From the NCBI GenBank assembly GCA_002364755.1, contig DEZI01000038.1:1-25406 (forward strand): a stretch of 25,406 bases of DNA, written 5' to 3'. The translations under genes were made by a program, and so were the position numbers. The notes beneath the pieces are model-generated. The model saw nothing but the letters and a program-made list of their open reading frames with translations, was not told where the DNA came from and did not search any database. Positions within the stretch are counted from its first letter, which is position 1. Each line of letters opens with the position of its first letter. The DNA is from Stenotrophomonas maltophilia (GTDB lineage Bacteria > Pseudomonadota > Gammaproteobacteria > Xanthomonadales > Xanthomonadaceae). Shown in pieces: positions 14,463 through 22,858 of this stretch.

Positions 14463-16544
14463 ATGAAAGGGTTTTCCAAAATAGGCTGGGCGGCCCTCGC
14501 CCTGCTCGGCGCATTCTGTCTGGGCACCGTGGCCCTGCGCCGCGGCGAACACATCAATGCATTGTGGATCGTGGTCGCTGCGGTATCGCTTTACCTGGTG
14601 GCCTACCGCTTCTACAGCCTGTTCATCGCCGACAAGGTGATGCAGCTCGATCCGACCCGGGCCACCCCGGCGGTGATCAACAACGATGGCCTGGACTACG
14701 TCCCGACCAACAAGCACGTGCTGTTCGGCCATCACTTCGCCGCCATCGCCGGCGCAGGCCCGCTGGTCGGCCCGGTGCTGGCCGCGCAGATGGGCTACCT
14801 GCCCGGACTGCTGTGGCTGGTGGTGGGCGTGGTGCTGGCCGGCGCGGTGCAGGACTTCGTGGTCCTGTTCCTGTCCAGCCGACGCAACGGCCGTTCGCTG
14901 GGTGACCTGGTGCGAGAGGAAATGGGCCAGGTGCCCGGCACCATCGCCCTGTTCGGCGCCTTCCTGATCATGATCATCATCCTGGCGGTGCTGGCGATGG
15001 TGGTGGTCAAGGCACTGGCCGAGAGCCCGTGGGGCATGTTCACGGTGATCGCGACGATGCCCATCGCGATCCTGATGGGCGTGTACATGCGCTACATCCG
15101 CCCCGGCAAGATCGGTGAGATCTCGGTGGTCGGCCTGGTCCTGCTGCTGGCCGCGATCTGGTTTGGCGGCAAGGTGGCGGCGGACCCGACCTGGGGCCCG
15201 GCGTTCACCTTCACCGGCACCCAGATCACCTGGATGCTGATCGGCTACGGTTTCGTCGCCTCGGTGCTGCCGGTGTGGCTGCTGCTGGCCCCACGCGACT
15301 ACCTGTCCACCTTCCTGAAGATCGGCACGATCATCGCCCTGGCCATCGGCATCCTGGTGGTCATGCCCGAGCTGAAGATGCCGGCACTGACCCAGTTCGC
15401 CGCCAGCGGCGACGGCCCGGTGTGGAAGGGCGGCATGTTCCCGTTCCTGTTCATCACCATCGCCTGCGGCGCGGTGTCCGGCTTCCATGCCCTGATCTCC
15501 TCGGGCACCACGCCCAAGCTGCTCGCCAATGAATCGCACATGCGCTACATCGGCTACGGCGGCATGCTGATGGAATCGTTCGTGGCAGTGATGGCGCTGG
15601 TGGCCGCCTCGATCATCGATCCGGGCATCTACTTCGCGATGAACAGCCCGGCGGCGGTGATCGGTCCGGACGTGGCATCGGCTGCGCACTACATCACCAA
15701 CACCTGGGGCTTCACCATCAGTCCGGAACAGCTGACCGCCACGGCAGCGGCCATCGGTGAACCGACCATCCTGCACCGCGCCGGTGGCGCACCGACGCTT
15801 GCGGTGGGTATCGCGCAGATCCTGCACGAAGCGATCCCAAGCAGCAGCGACGCGATGATGGCCTTCTGGTACCACTTCGCGATCCTGTTCGAAGCGCTGT
15901 TCATCCTGACCGCAGTCGATGCCGGTACCCGTGCCGGTCGCTTCATGCTGCAGGACCTGCTGGGCAACTTCATCCCGGCGCTGAAGAAGACCGAATCGTG
16001 GACGGCCAACATCATCGGCACCGCCGGCTGCGTGGCGCTGTGGGGCTACCTGCTGTACACCGGCGTGGTCGATCCGTTCGGCGGCATCCAGACGCTGTGG
16101 CCGCTGTTCGGCATCTCCAACCAGATGCTGGCCGGTATCGCGCTGATGCTGGGCACGGTGGTGCTGTTCAAGATGAAGCGTGACCGCTACGCGTGGGTGA
16201 CCGCGGTTCCGGCCGTGTGGCTGCTGATCTGCACCACCTACGCCGGCTTCATCAAGATCTTCGACAGCAACCCGGCGCAGGGCTTCCTGGCCCAGGCGCA
16301 CAAGTACCAGGCGGCGATCGCCAGCGACACGATCACCGCGCCGGCCAAGTCGGTGGCGCAGATGCAGCAGATCGTGGTCAATGCCTACGTCAACACCAGC
16401 CTGACCGCGCTGTTCCTGCTGGTGGTGGGTGCGGTGCTGGTGTACTCGATCAAGACCATCCTCGCGGCGCGCCGCAATCCGCAGCGCAGCGACCGCGAGA
16501 CCCCGTACGTGGCGCTGAAGCCGCACGAAATGGTGGATCTGTAA
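14463..16544 (+). CDS. cstA: CstA-family carbon starvation/peptide-pyruvate transporter
   Basis: The 693-residue protein is a CstA/BtsT-type inner-membrane transporter. E. coli members take up pyruvate (and CstA has been linked to peptide use). Many hydrophobic helices are visible throughout; family landmarks include NNDGLDYVPTNKHVLFGHHFAAIAGAGPLVGP (about 73-104, split here as NNDGLDYVPTNK and FGHHFAAIAGAGP), FHALISSGTTPK, GAPTLAVGIAQILHE and LFILTAVDAGTRAGRF. Length fits E. coli CstA (701). A GGGAGAGAG ribosome site precedes the ATG. The TAA overlaps the ATG of the YbdD-type gene by one base, so the two are co-translated. Expression probably responds to carbon supply, but I could not find a good CRP site upstream. 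Confidence 0.96.
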   Translation: MKGFSKIGWAALALLGAFCLGTVALRRGEHINALWIVVAAVSLYLVAYRFYSLFIADKVMQLDPTRATPAVINNDGLDYVPTNKHVLFGHHFAAIAGAGPLVGPVLAAQMGYLPGLLWLVVGVVLAGAVQDFVVLFLSSRRNGRSLGDLVREEMGQVPGTIALFGAFLIMIIILAVLAMVVVKALAESPWGMFTVIATMPIAILMGVYMRYIRPGKIGEISVVGLVLLLAAIWFGGKVAADPTWGPAFTFTGTQITWMLIGYGFVASVLPVWLLLAPRDYLSTFLKIGTIIALAIGILVVMPELKMPALTQFAASGDGPVWKGGMFPFLFITIACGAVSGFHALISSGTTPKLLANESHMRYIGYGGMLMESFVAVMALVAASIIDPGIYFAMNSPAAVIGPDVASAAHYITNTWGFTISPEQLTATAAAIGEPTILHRAGGAPTLAVGIAQILHEAIPSSSDAMMAFWYHFAILFEALFILTAVDAGTRAGRFMLQDLLGNFIPALKKTESWTANIIGTAGCVALWGYLLYTGVVDPFGGIQTLWPLFGISNQMLAGIALMLGTVVLFKMKRDRYAWVTAVPAVWLLICTTYAGFIKIFDSNPAQGFLAQAHKYQAAIASDTITAPAKSVAQMQQIVVNAYVNTSLTALFLLVVGAVLVYSIKTILAARRNPQRSDRETPYVALKPHEMVDL

Positions 16545-16768
16545 TGAGCACGCAACTGGTTCCCGTCGGCCAGTACCAGACGCACCGCCGCATCTGGCGG
16601 CGCCTGGTGCAGACCGCACGGCTGTGCTGTGGGATTCCTGATTACGACAACTACGTCCGGCACATGCTGGAGAAGCATCCGGATCAGGAACCGATGGATT
16701 ACAAGACGTTCTTCCGCGAGCGGCAGGAAGCGCGGTATGGCGGTCGCAACGGCGGCCGCTGCTGCTGA
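16544..16768 (+). CDS. YbdD/YjiX family small protein (DUF466)
   Basis: A 74-residue protein with the family core CCGIPDYDNYVRHM, HPDQEPMDYKTFFRERQEARYGG and the terminal Cys-Cys. In E. coli, YbdD sits behind cstA and YjiX behind btsT, and YbdD is needed with CstA for pyruvate uptake. The gene overlaps the cstA stop by one base (TAATG), supporting a joint role. It is soluble and Arg-rich at the start, with no membrane segment. The same frame is open upstream inside cstA, but only the part from 16544 is real. Confidence 0.95.
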   Translation: MSTQLVPVGQYQTHRRIWRRLVQTARLCCGIPDYDNYVRHMLEKHPDQEPMDYKTFFRERQEARYGGRNGGRCC

Positions 16769-16790
16769 GGTTCCAGGTTCGATAGCTTCA

Positions 16791-16935
16791 GTAGATCCAC
16801 GCCACGCGTGGATGAGACCTTCCAGCTGTCGAATTTGAGTGCGGGGTCAGATCCGTTTTCCAAAGGGAAACGGATCTGACCCCATTTTGCTTATCGCTAT
16901 CTGACAGATTTCATCCACGCATGGCGTGGATCTAC
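16791..16935. repeat. Paired SMAG elements flanking a long palindrome
   Basis: A plus-orientation element (16791-16816, GTAG then ATCCACGC/GCGTGGAT) and a minus-orientation element (16910-16935, ending CTAC) have nearly identical stems. Between them is a palindrome with 16-bp perfect arms starting GGGGTCAGATCC (16843-16858 and 16868-16883), followed by ATTTTGC. The latter may terminate cstA-ybdD transcription. Confidence 0.75.
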
Positions 16936-16995
16936 TGGCCGCCAGCCAACGGTCGAAGACGGGTGCGTCCGGTTACGGGGGACGTGAGCGCCATG

Positions 16996-17021
16996 GATGA
17001 CCGGCCAGCGGCCGGCACCAC
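16996..17021 (-). repeat. Degenerate SMAG element
   Basis: On the minus strand a GTGG tip replaces GTAG, followed by TGCCGGCC, GCT, GGCCGGTCA. It lies 32 bases beyond the DUF819 stop, in a position common for these elements. Confidence 0.55.
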
Positions 17022-17052
17022 CGCGGACGCCAGGCGCTCCCGGCCGAATTAC

Positions 17053-18303
17053 TCAGCCGTTGGCCATCCACTTCAGGATCAAGCCGGTGACATAGGCCAG
17101 GCCGGTACCGGTGGCATAGCCCACCGTGCCCAGCAGCACGCCCACCGGTGCCAGCGAAGGATGGAATGCCGCCGCCACCACCGGGGCCGATGCCGCCGCA
17201 CCGATGTTGCCCTGCGAGCCGATGGCGAAGAAGAACAGCGGCGCACGCAGCAGCTTGGCCACCACCCACAGCACCAGCACGTGCGTTGCCATCCAGATCG
17301 CGCCGAGCAGGAACAGCCACGGCCGGTCCAGAAGCGAGAGCAGATTCATCTGCATGCCGATGCAGGCGATCAGGAAATACAGGAACACCGTGCCCAAGCG
17401 CGAGGCGCCGGCGGCTTCCAGGCGGCGCGCGCGGGTGAAGCTCAGGCCCAGGCCCATCGCGGTGGACAGCAGGATGACCCAGACGAACGGGCTGTCCAGG
17501 CTGAACTGGCTGGCCCAGCTGACGTTGGCCTTGAACCAGCCCGCCAGCGGCGCCGCGATCGCATGGGCGAGACCGACGCCACCCAGCGCCACGCCGACGA
17601 TGATCATCAGGTCGGTCATGCTGGGAATACGGGCGTTCTGTGCGTCGTAGGCGCTGATGCGCGCCTTCATCTCGTCGATGGCGCGGGTATCGGCGCCGTT
17701 GCGGGTATCGATCTGCTGCGCACGGTTGGCCAGGAACAGCAGGATGGCCATCCACAGGCTGGCGCAGGCCACGTCGACCACCGCGAACTGGCCGAAGGTG
17801 GTGGCGTCGGTACCGAACACCTCACGCATGGCCACCATGTTGGCGCCCCCACCGATCCAGCTGCCGGCCAGCGCGGCCATGCCGGCCCAGGTATCACCGG
17901 CCACCGTTTCCGGGTGGATCAGCTTCATCACCTGGAAGGAGACGATGGCACCGAGCATGATGCCGGCGGTACCGGCGCAGAACACCACGAGCAGTTTCGG
18001 GCCGAGCTTGGCGATGCCCTTCAGGTCGATCGACAGGGTCAGCAGGACCAGCGCGGCCGGCAGCAGCACGTCGCGGGCCACCGGGTTGTACAGCGTAGTG
18101 TTGTGGCCATCGATGACACCGGTGGTGTTGTAGATGGCGGGGATGAAGTAGCACAGCAGCAGGGCCGGCACCCAGGCGAAGATTTTCTTCAGCAGCGGGG
18201 TCGGGCCACTGGCCGCCCAGAAGATCAGGGCAAGGGTGGCGGCAATCAGGCCGAGGCCCACGATGTCGTTGCTGATCAGGGCAGTAGCGGGTTCGGTCGG
18301 CAT
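17053..18303 (-). CDS. DUF819 family membrane protein (YjcL-like, putative transporter)
   Basis: The 416-residue protein has about ten to twelve hydrophobic helices and the DUF819 landmark GSWIGGGANMVAM (147-159). A related GSQGNIGAAASAP occurs in the C-terminal half, which suggests an inverted-repeat transporter fold. The hydrophilic loop at about 193-220 (NRAQQIDTRNGADTRAIDEMK) separates the halves. The substrate is unknown, and I do not assign one. The ATG at 18303 is supported by AGAGGA about five bases upstream. The frame stays open to 18390 but the extra 29 residues span the hairpin described below and have no ribosome site. It is divergent from the VOC gene and monocistronic. Confidence 0.88.
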   Translation of the reverse strand: MPTEPATALISNDIVGLGLIAATLALIFWAASGPTPLLKKIFAWVPALLLCYFIPAIYNTTGVIDGHNTTLYNPVARDVLLPAALVLLTLSIDLKGIAKLGPKLLVVFCAGTAGIMLGAIVSFQVMKLIHPETVAGDTWAGMAALAGSWIGGGANMVAMREVFGTDATTFGQFAVVDVACASLWMAILLFLANRAQQIDTRNGADTRAIDEMKARISAYDAQNARIPSMTDLMIIVGVALGGVGLAHAIAAPLAGWFKANVSWASQFSLDSPFVWVILLSTAMGLGLSFTRARRLEAAGASRLGTVFLYFLIACIGMQMNLLSLLDRPWLFLLGAIWMATHVLVLWVVAKLLRAPLFFFAIGSQGNIGAAASAPVVAAAFHPSLAPVGVLLGTVGYATGTGLAYVTGLILKWMANG

Positions 18304-18330
18304 GGGATCCTCTGTCGATCGAAAGAGCGG

Positions 18331-18353
18331 AAAAAAACGCCGCAGGATGCGGC
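18331..18353 (-). terminator. Terminator-like hairpin in the DUF819 leader
   Basis: On the minus strand, GCCGCATCCTGCGGC (6-bp stem, loop of three) is followed by G and seven T residues: an intrinsic-terminator shape. It ends 27 bases before the ATG at 18303, and no minus-strand gene lies upstream of it, so it would act on the DUF819 leader itself, as an attenuator, if the promoter is further upstream. Confidence 0.6.
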
Positions 18354-18482
18354 ACTGCCCGAGGTTAACATCGCCTTCACGCCGGGTCATGCTGCGCTGC
18401 TTGCCGCGGCCCCACGACCTGCGCAGAATTGCCCCATTCCCGACGCCCTATCGCCACCGGCACATCGCCATCGGAGCAGGTC

Positions 18483-18872
18483 ATGCAACTGGGTGCTTTC
18501 TCGGTCAGCCTGTCAGTAAAGGATCTGGCGGCCTCGCGCGGGTTCTACGAAGCGCTGGGCTTCGTGGTGACCGGCGGTGATGCCGCACGCAACTGGCTGG
18601 TTCTGCGCAATGGCGGCATCGTCATCGGCCTGTTCCAGGGCATGTTCGAAGGCAACCTGCTGACCTTCAACCCGGGCTGGGACCAGTTCCGGCAGGAGCT
18701 GGGCACGTTCCAGGATGTGCGCGAACTGCAGGAGGCGCTGGATGCGCAGGGCATCGAACTGACCACGCGCACGGATCCGGACGGACAGGGCACGGGGTAT
18801 CTGCAGCTGGCCGATCCCGACGGCAACGTGATCCTGATCGACCAGCACGTGGAGCGCCCGAAGGCGCGGTGA
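18483..18872 (+). CDS. VOC family (glyoxalase/bleomycin-resistance fold) protein
   Basis: The 129-residue protein has one VOC unit pair: SVKDLAASRGFYEALGF (11-27) near the start and GYLQLADPDGNVILIDQH (105-122) at the end. VOC proteins are metal enzymes or binding proteins of many kinds. The usual first-strand histidine is not visible (FSVSLSVKDL), so this member may bind metal differently or not at all. The ATG at 18483 has GGAG about nine bases upstream; the open frame to 18429 adds a non-homologous stretch. It is a single gene converging on the histidine kinase gene. Function not assigned. Confidence 0.88.
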   Translation: MQLGAFSVSLSVKDLAASRGFYEALGFVVTGGDAARNWLVLRNGGIVIGLFQGMFEGNLLTFNPGWDQFRQELGTFQDVRELQEALDAQGIELTTRTDPDGQGTGYLQLADPDGNVILIDQHVERPKAR

Positions 18873-18906
18873 TTGCTCGGGCAGGCGTCGAGGTTGATCG
18901 ACGGAA

Positions 18907-18933
18907 AGCATGCCAACCAAGGTTGGCATCTAC
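18907..18933 (-). repeat. SMAG element between convergent genes
   Basis: Minus orientation (ends CTAC), stem ATGCCAACC, TT, GGTTGGCAT. It sits 12 bases past the kinase stop and 34 bases past the VOC stop, so it may terminate both. Confidence 0.8.
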
Positions 18934-18945
18934 CAGGACGGTCGG

Positions 18946-20232
18946 TCAGCAGGGACGCGATGCGCCGAAATCGAGGGTGACCAGGGTGCCGCGCGGCTCG
19001 ACGGGTTGCAGGTGCAGGGTCCAGCGCAGGTGCTCGCACAGGCGTGCGATCAGGTCCAGGCCGATGCCACCGCGGTCGGCGCGTTCTCCACGGGCCATGC
19101 GCGCGTGGATGGCGGCAATCTCTTCCGGTGCCATGCCATGGCCCGGGTCCTGCAGGGTCAGTACCGCCTGCGGGGTCAGCCGCAGTTCGATATGGCCCCG
19201 CCCGCTGTTCTCGATGGCATTGCGCAGCAGGTTGCCGATTGCGGCCTGCACCACCGCCAGGGGCGCGACGATATCCACCGGTGCGGCCTGGATGCCGATG
19301 CTCAGGTCCTTGTCACCCAGCAGGTGGCGATGGTCATCGACAATCTCCGGCAGCAGCTGGTCCAGCGCGATGCGCTCGGCGCGCGCGGCCAGCCGGGCCG
19401 GATCGCGGGCCAGCACCAGCAGCAGTTCGATCAGCTGCTCCACGCCCTGCGCCGTGCGCAGTACGCGCTGCATCTGCTGGCGCGCGCGTTCGGGCAGGCC
19501 CGGCTGCTCCAGCGCCAGTTCGGCGGCACCGGTCATCACCGCGATCGGCGTGCGCAGCTCGTGGCTGGCCGTACTGATGAACACCCGCTCGCGCTCGACG
19601 AACTGCTCGTTGCGGTCCAGGTAATCGTTGAGCGCGTCGGCGATCGTGTGCAGTTCCGAACTGCCGCGCGGATCGACATCGATGCGCTGGCCCTGCTCGC
19701 CCGGCCGCAGCGCACCGATGTGCTGGGCCAGCAGGCTCAGCGGGCGCACGACGCGTTCCATGCCGAACGAGGCCATCAGCACGGTGACGAACACCATGAT
19801 GATGCCGGCCAGCATCACCCAGCGCGTGGCGAACTGTTCCAGGTCGTGGAAGTCGGAGATGTCCAGCGCCAGGGCGACCCGCCCCATCGCGCCGGTATCG
19901 CGCACCATCACTGCGGTTTCGCGCTCGCCGACCATCACCCCGTCATGCAGGCCCGGATGCAGGTCGCGCAGGGTTTCAGGCAGGTCCGCTTCGTCGAAAC
20001 GGTACAGGCTGAGGGTATCCGAGTCCTGCCAGTGGTACTGCGGCTCGTGCTCGGTGTGCTCGACGATGCTGTCCAGTTCGGAGTTGAGCAACGCGCGCCA
20101 GGCCGCATGCTCGGCATGTTCGTGCACGTAGTTGCCCACGCTGAACACCGCCAGCGAGATCAGCGCCAGGTAGCCCAGCAGCCAGCCGATCACCCGCCGG
20201 TACAGCGGTCCCGGCTTAGGCGCTTTCTTCAT
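18946..20232 (-). CDS. Sensor histidine kinase, ColS-like
   Basis: The 428-residue kinase has membrane segments at about 13-34 and 138-157, enclosing a periplasmic sensor of about 100 residues. A linker follows, then the H-box FISTASHELRTPIA with H224, the N-box NLLRNAIEN (N338, N342), and glycine boxes DPGHGM and GGIGLDLI. The sensor is rich in His and acidic residues, with two ExxE motifs (E38-E41 and E58-E61). ExxE motifs are used by Pseudomonas putida ColS to sense metals, so a metal signal is plausible but unproven. The ATG at 20232 overlaps the regulator gene by 17 bases; a longer start at 20256 is possible. Partner of the upstream regulator. Confidence 0.9.
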   Translation of the reverse strand: MKKAPKPGPLYRRVIGWLLGYLALISLAVFSVGNYVHEHAEHAAWRALLNSELDSIVEHTEHEPQYHWQDSDTLSLYRFDEADLPETLRDLHPGLHDGVMVGERETAVMVRDTGAMGRVALALDISDFHDLEQFATRWVMLAGIIMVFVTVLMASFGMERVVRPLSLLAQHIGALRPGEQGQRIDVDPRGSSELHTIADALNDYLDRNEQFVERERVFISTASHELRTPIAVMTGAAELALEQPGLPERARQQMQRVLRTAQGVEQLIELLLVLARDPARLAARAERIALDQLLPEIVDDHRHLLGDKDLSIGIQAAPVDIVAPLAVVQAAIGNLLRNAIENSGRGHIELRLTPQAVLTLQDPGHGMAPEEIAAIHARMARGERADRGGIGLDLIARLCEHLRWTLHLQPVEPRGTLVTLDFGASRPC

Positions 20233-20926
20233 CGCATCCACTGCCTGCACTGCCACTGGCTGCCAACCGGTAGCCGACGCGCGGCAGGGTATGGATCAGC
20301 TTGTCGTTGAAGGGGCCATCCACGCTGCGGCGCAGTTCGTAGACGTGTGAACGCAGCAGGTCGCCATCCGGCGGCTCGTCGCCCCACAGGGCGAATTCCA
20401 GCTGCTGGCGGGTGACCGCGCCGGGGCTGGCCCGCATCAGCACTTCCAGCAGCTTGCGGCAGGCCGGGTAGAGATGCAGCGCCCGGCCGCCACGCTGGGC
20501 TTCCAGGGTCGCCAGGTCCAGCACCAGGTCGGCCACCTGCAGGCGCTTGCGCGGGTTGCGCCCCCGCGCGCGCGTCAGCAGGGCCTCCAGCCGAACCTCC
20601 AGCTCGGGCAGGGCGAAGGGCTTGGTCAGGTAGTCGTCCGCACCGGCGCGGAAGCCGGCAATCTTGTCCGGCAGCTCGTCGCGGGCGGTCAGCATGATCA
20701 CCGGCACTTCCGAGCCCTGGTCCGTACGCAGGCGGCGCAGCACTTCCGGCCCTTCCATGCGCGGCAGCATCCAGTCCAGGATGACCGCGTCGTAGGGGTG
20801 GCTGGCAGCCAGGTGCAGGCCGGTGATGCCGTCGGGGGCCACGTCGAGGACGTGCCCGCGCGACTCGAAATAGTCGAACAGGTTGGCCACCAACTGGCGG
20901 TTGTCCTCGATCACCAACAGGCGCAT
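20216..20926 (-). CDS. OmpR-family response regulator, ColR-like
   Basis: The 236 residues hold a receiver domain (1-118: acidic pair E7-D8, phosphoacceptor D51, T80, K102) and a winged-helix DNA-binding domain (about 128-222, ending DKLIHTLPRVGYRL). The C-terminal LWGDEPPDGDLLRSHVYELRR resembles ColR more than PhoP, from memory of these families. The ATG at 20926 (MRLLVIEDN) is the family start, though its ribosome site is weak; an ATG ten codons upstream is possible. It forms one transcript with the kinase gene and is divergent from the ArnT-like gene, which makes it a candidate regulator of the envelope-modification genes. Confidence 0.9.
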   Translation of the reverse strand: MRLLVIEDNRQLVANLFDYFESRGHVLDVAPDGITGLHLAASHPYDAVILDWMLPRMEGPEVLRRLRTDQGSEVPVIMLTARDELPDKIAGFRAGADDYLTKPFALPELEVRLEALLTRARGRNPRKRLQVADLVLDLATLEAQRGGRALHLYPACRKLLEVLMRASPGAVTRQQLEFALWGDEPPDGDLLRSHVYELRRSVDGPFNDKLIHTLPRVGYRLAASGSAGSGCDEESA

Positions 20927-20950
20927 GCGCAGAATGTCCACATAAGTTCG

Positions 20951-21030
20951 TACCATGGTAGCGCTGACCATGTCGGAATGCGGTCGCCCTGCGCCCGTTT
21001 CCGACGCCTCTCCCACTTCCTGTTTCCGAC
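20951..21030. promoter_or_regulatory. Divergent regulator/glycosyltransferase control region with TTCCGAC repeats
   Basis: In the 105-base divergent gap, TTCCGAC occurs three times: inverted at 20972-20978 and direct within GTTTCCGAC at 20997-21005 and 21022-21030, the last two spaced 25 bases apart. A TACCATGGTA palindrome lies at 20951-20960. I see no clear -35/-10 pair. The repeats are candidate binding sites for the regulator (inference). Confidence 0.4.
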
Positions 21031-21031
21031 A

Positions 21032-22762
21032 ATGGCCGTTTCGCTCCCGGAGCCCGCTGTGCCCGTAGCCCTGCCCCGCCGCTGGTTCCTGCCCCTGCTT
21101 TGGGTGCTGATGATCGTCTCGCTGGGCGCCGGCATCGGCATGCGCCAGCCGCAGCCGCCGGACGAGCCGCGCTTCGTGCTGGCCGCGCGGGCCATGGTCG
21201 ACAGCGGGGAATGGCTGCTGCCGCACCGCGGCAGCGAGCTATACGCGGAAAAGCCGCCGGTGTTCATGTGGCTGCAGGCCGTCGCCCACCAGGTGGTCGG
21301 CAGCTGGCAGTGGTCGTTCCTGCTGCCCTCGCTGCTGGCGGCCCTGCTCAGCCTGTGGCTGGTCTCGGACCTGGCGCGACGGCTGTGGTCGCCACGGCAT
21401 TCCCTGTACGCGATGGCGGCGCTGTTCTGCACGCTGCAGTTCGGGCTGATGGCCAAGCGCGCACAGATCGACATGGTGCTGGTGGCGATGACCACCGTGG
21501 CCCTGTGGGGCCTGCTGCGCCACCTCGGTGAACGCCGCAACCTGCCGGCGCTGTGGCTGGCCGGCTTTGCCGCCGGCCTGGGTACCGTGACCAAGGGCGT
21601 GGGCTTCCTGCCGTTGCTGATGGTGCTGCCCTGGTTCGGCTGGTGGCTGTACCAGCGCCGCCGCGGGCAGGCCGTGTCCGGCCCGCACCCGGCCACCCTG
21701 CTGTGGCTGTTGCCGGCCTTCCTGCTGGGCACGGCGGTGTGGCTGGCGCCGCTGGGCTGGGCCCTGCTGCACGAACCCAGCGCATCGCTGCAGTCGTATG
21801 CGCACGAGCTGCTGTTCAAGCAGACCGGCACCCGTTACGCCAACGCCTGGCACCACCGCCAACCGGTCTGGTACTACCTGCAGGTGATCCTGACGCTGTG
21901 GCTGCCCGGCAGCCTGTTGCTGCCGCTGCTGGCCAAGCCCTGGGGGCGCCGCCTGCGCCGCGGCGATCGCCGGCAGTGGCTGCTGCTGGGCTGGGCGCTG
22001 CTGGTGCTGCTGTTCTTCAGCGCCAGCCCGGGCAAGCGCGAGGTCTACGTGCTGCCGATGCTGCCGGCGATGGCCCTGGCCGTGGCGGCGCTGCTGCCGG
22101 CCCTGCTGCGCCGCCTGTGCGTGCGCCGCTACCTGTTCGGCTACAGCCTGGTGCTGATGATGGCCACCGGCACACTGGGGGTGATGATGATGACCGACAG
22201 CCACTGGGTGCAGGCCCAGCTGGCGCGACGGGCGATGCCTGATTCGCTGCTGCCGGTGCTGGGCAATGGCCTGCTGGTCTTCGCCATTGCCGTGGCCACG
22301 CTGGCGGTCTGGCTGCGGGTGCGTCGTGCGGCACTGCTGGTGCTGCTGACCCACGGCATGCTGTGGATGCTGTACGGGCTGGTGCTGATGCCCACGCTGG
22401 ATCCCTACGCTTCGGCTTCTGCGCTGATGCAGCGGGTCGGCAAGCGGATCGGTCCGGATGCCGAGCTGGCCCTGGTGGCCTGGCGCGAACAGAACCTGCT
22501 GCAGGCCGACCGGCCGGTGCGTGAGTTCGGCTTCAAGCGCCCCTGGGCCGAGCAGTGGCACGATGCCGGCCCGTGGCTGGCCGAGGCTCCGGAAAAGCGC
22601 TGGGTGCTGGTGCTGGACAAGGCCATGAGCCCCTGCGTGGATCCGGCCCAGGTGATCGACATCGGCATCGCCAACCGGAACCGTTGGCAGCTGCTGCCGG
22701 GCAGTGCCTGGGACGCCACCTGCCATGCCGAACGTGCCGGTGCATCGGAAGAAGAAGACTGA
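21032..22762 (+). CDS. ArnT-like lipid A glycosyltransferase (GT83 family)
   Basis: A 576-residue polytopic membrane protein with about twelve hydrophobic segments. The N-terminal catalytic signature PPDEPRF (42-48, the DE pair of the GT-C fold), the following GEWLLPHRGSELYAEKPP (59-76) and GTVTKGVGFLPLL fit the ArnT/PMT superfamily. ArnT moves 4-amino-4-deoxy-L-arabinose from undecaprenyl phosphate to lipid A in the periplasm. No arnB, C, A, D, E or F gene is in the window, so the sugar donor cannot be read from context; another sugar is possible. The ATG at 21032 follows a weak ribosome site, but upstream frame is not protein-like. It heads the PAP2-eptA group, 96 bases before PAP2. Confidence 0.88.
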   Translation: MAVSLPEPAVPVALPRRWFLPLLWVLMIVSLGAGIGMRQPQPPDEPRFVLAARAMVDSGEWLLPHRGSELYAEKPPVFMWLQAVAHQVVGSWQWSFLLPSLLAALLSLWLVSDLARRLWSPRHSLYAMAALFCTLQFGLMAKRAQIDMVLVAMTTVALWGLLRHLGERRNLPALWLAGFAAGLGTVTKGVGFLPLLMVLPWFGWWLYQRRRGQAVSGPHPATLLWLLPAFLLGTAVWLAPLGWALLHEPSASLQSYAHELLFKQTGTRYANAWHHRQPVWYYLQVILTLWLPGSLLLPLLAKPWGRRLRRGDRRQWLLLGWALLVLLFFSASPGKREVYVLPMLPAMALAVAALLPALLRRLCVRRYLFGYSLVLMMATGTLGVMMMTDSHWVQAQLARRAMPDSLLPVLGNGLLVFAIAVATLAVWLRVRRAALLVLLTHGMLWMLYGLVLMPTLDPYASASALMQRVGKRIGPDAELALVAWREQNLLQADRPVREFGFKRPWAEQWHDAGPWLAEAPEKRWVLVLDKAMSPCVDPAQVIDIGIANRNRWQLLPGSAWDATCHAERAGASEEED

Positions 22763-22858
22763 ACGCTGGCTCGCGCCGGGGCCGCGTTAACCCGGGGCGA
22801 ACGGGTGTACGACCCTTCTCCGACATGACGGCGACGAGCATGGCCGCGGATTCCTGCC

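Noticed and set aside
14334..16619. 761-codon open frame opposite cstA
   Set aside because: Antisense shadow of a GC-rich gene, rich in His/Gln/Arg/Asp with no family features.
20926..20950. Second sigma-E-like GAACTT box on the minus strand before the response regulator
   Set aside because: GAACTT is present near 20942-20947, but no TCnnA box follows at 16 bases, and the start codon would be reached too soon.
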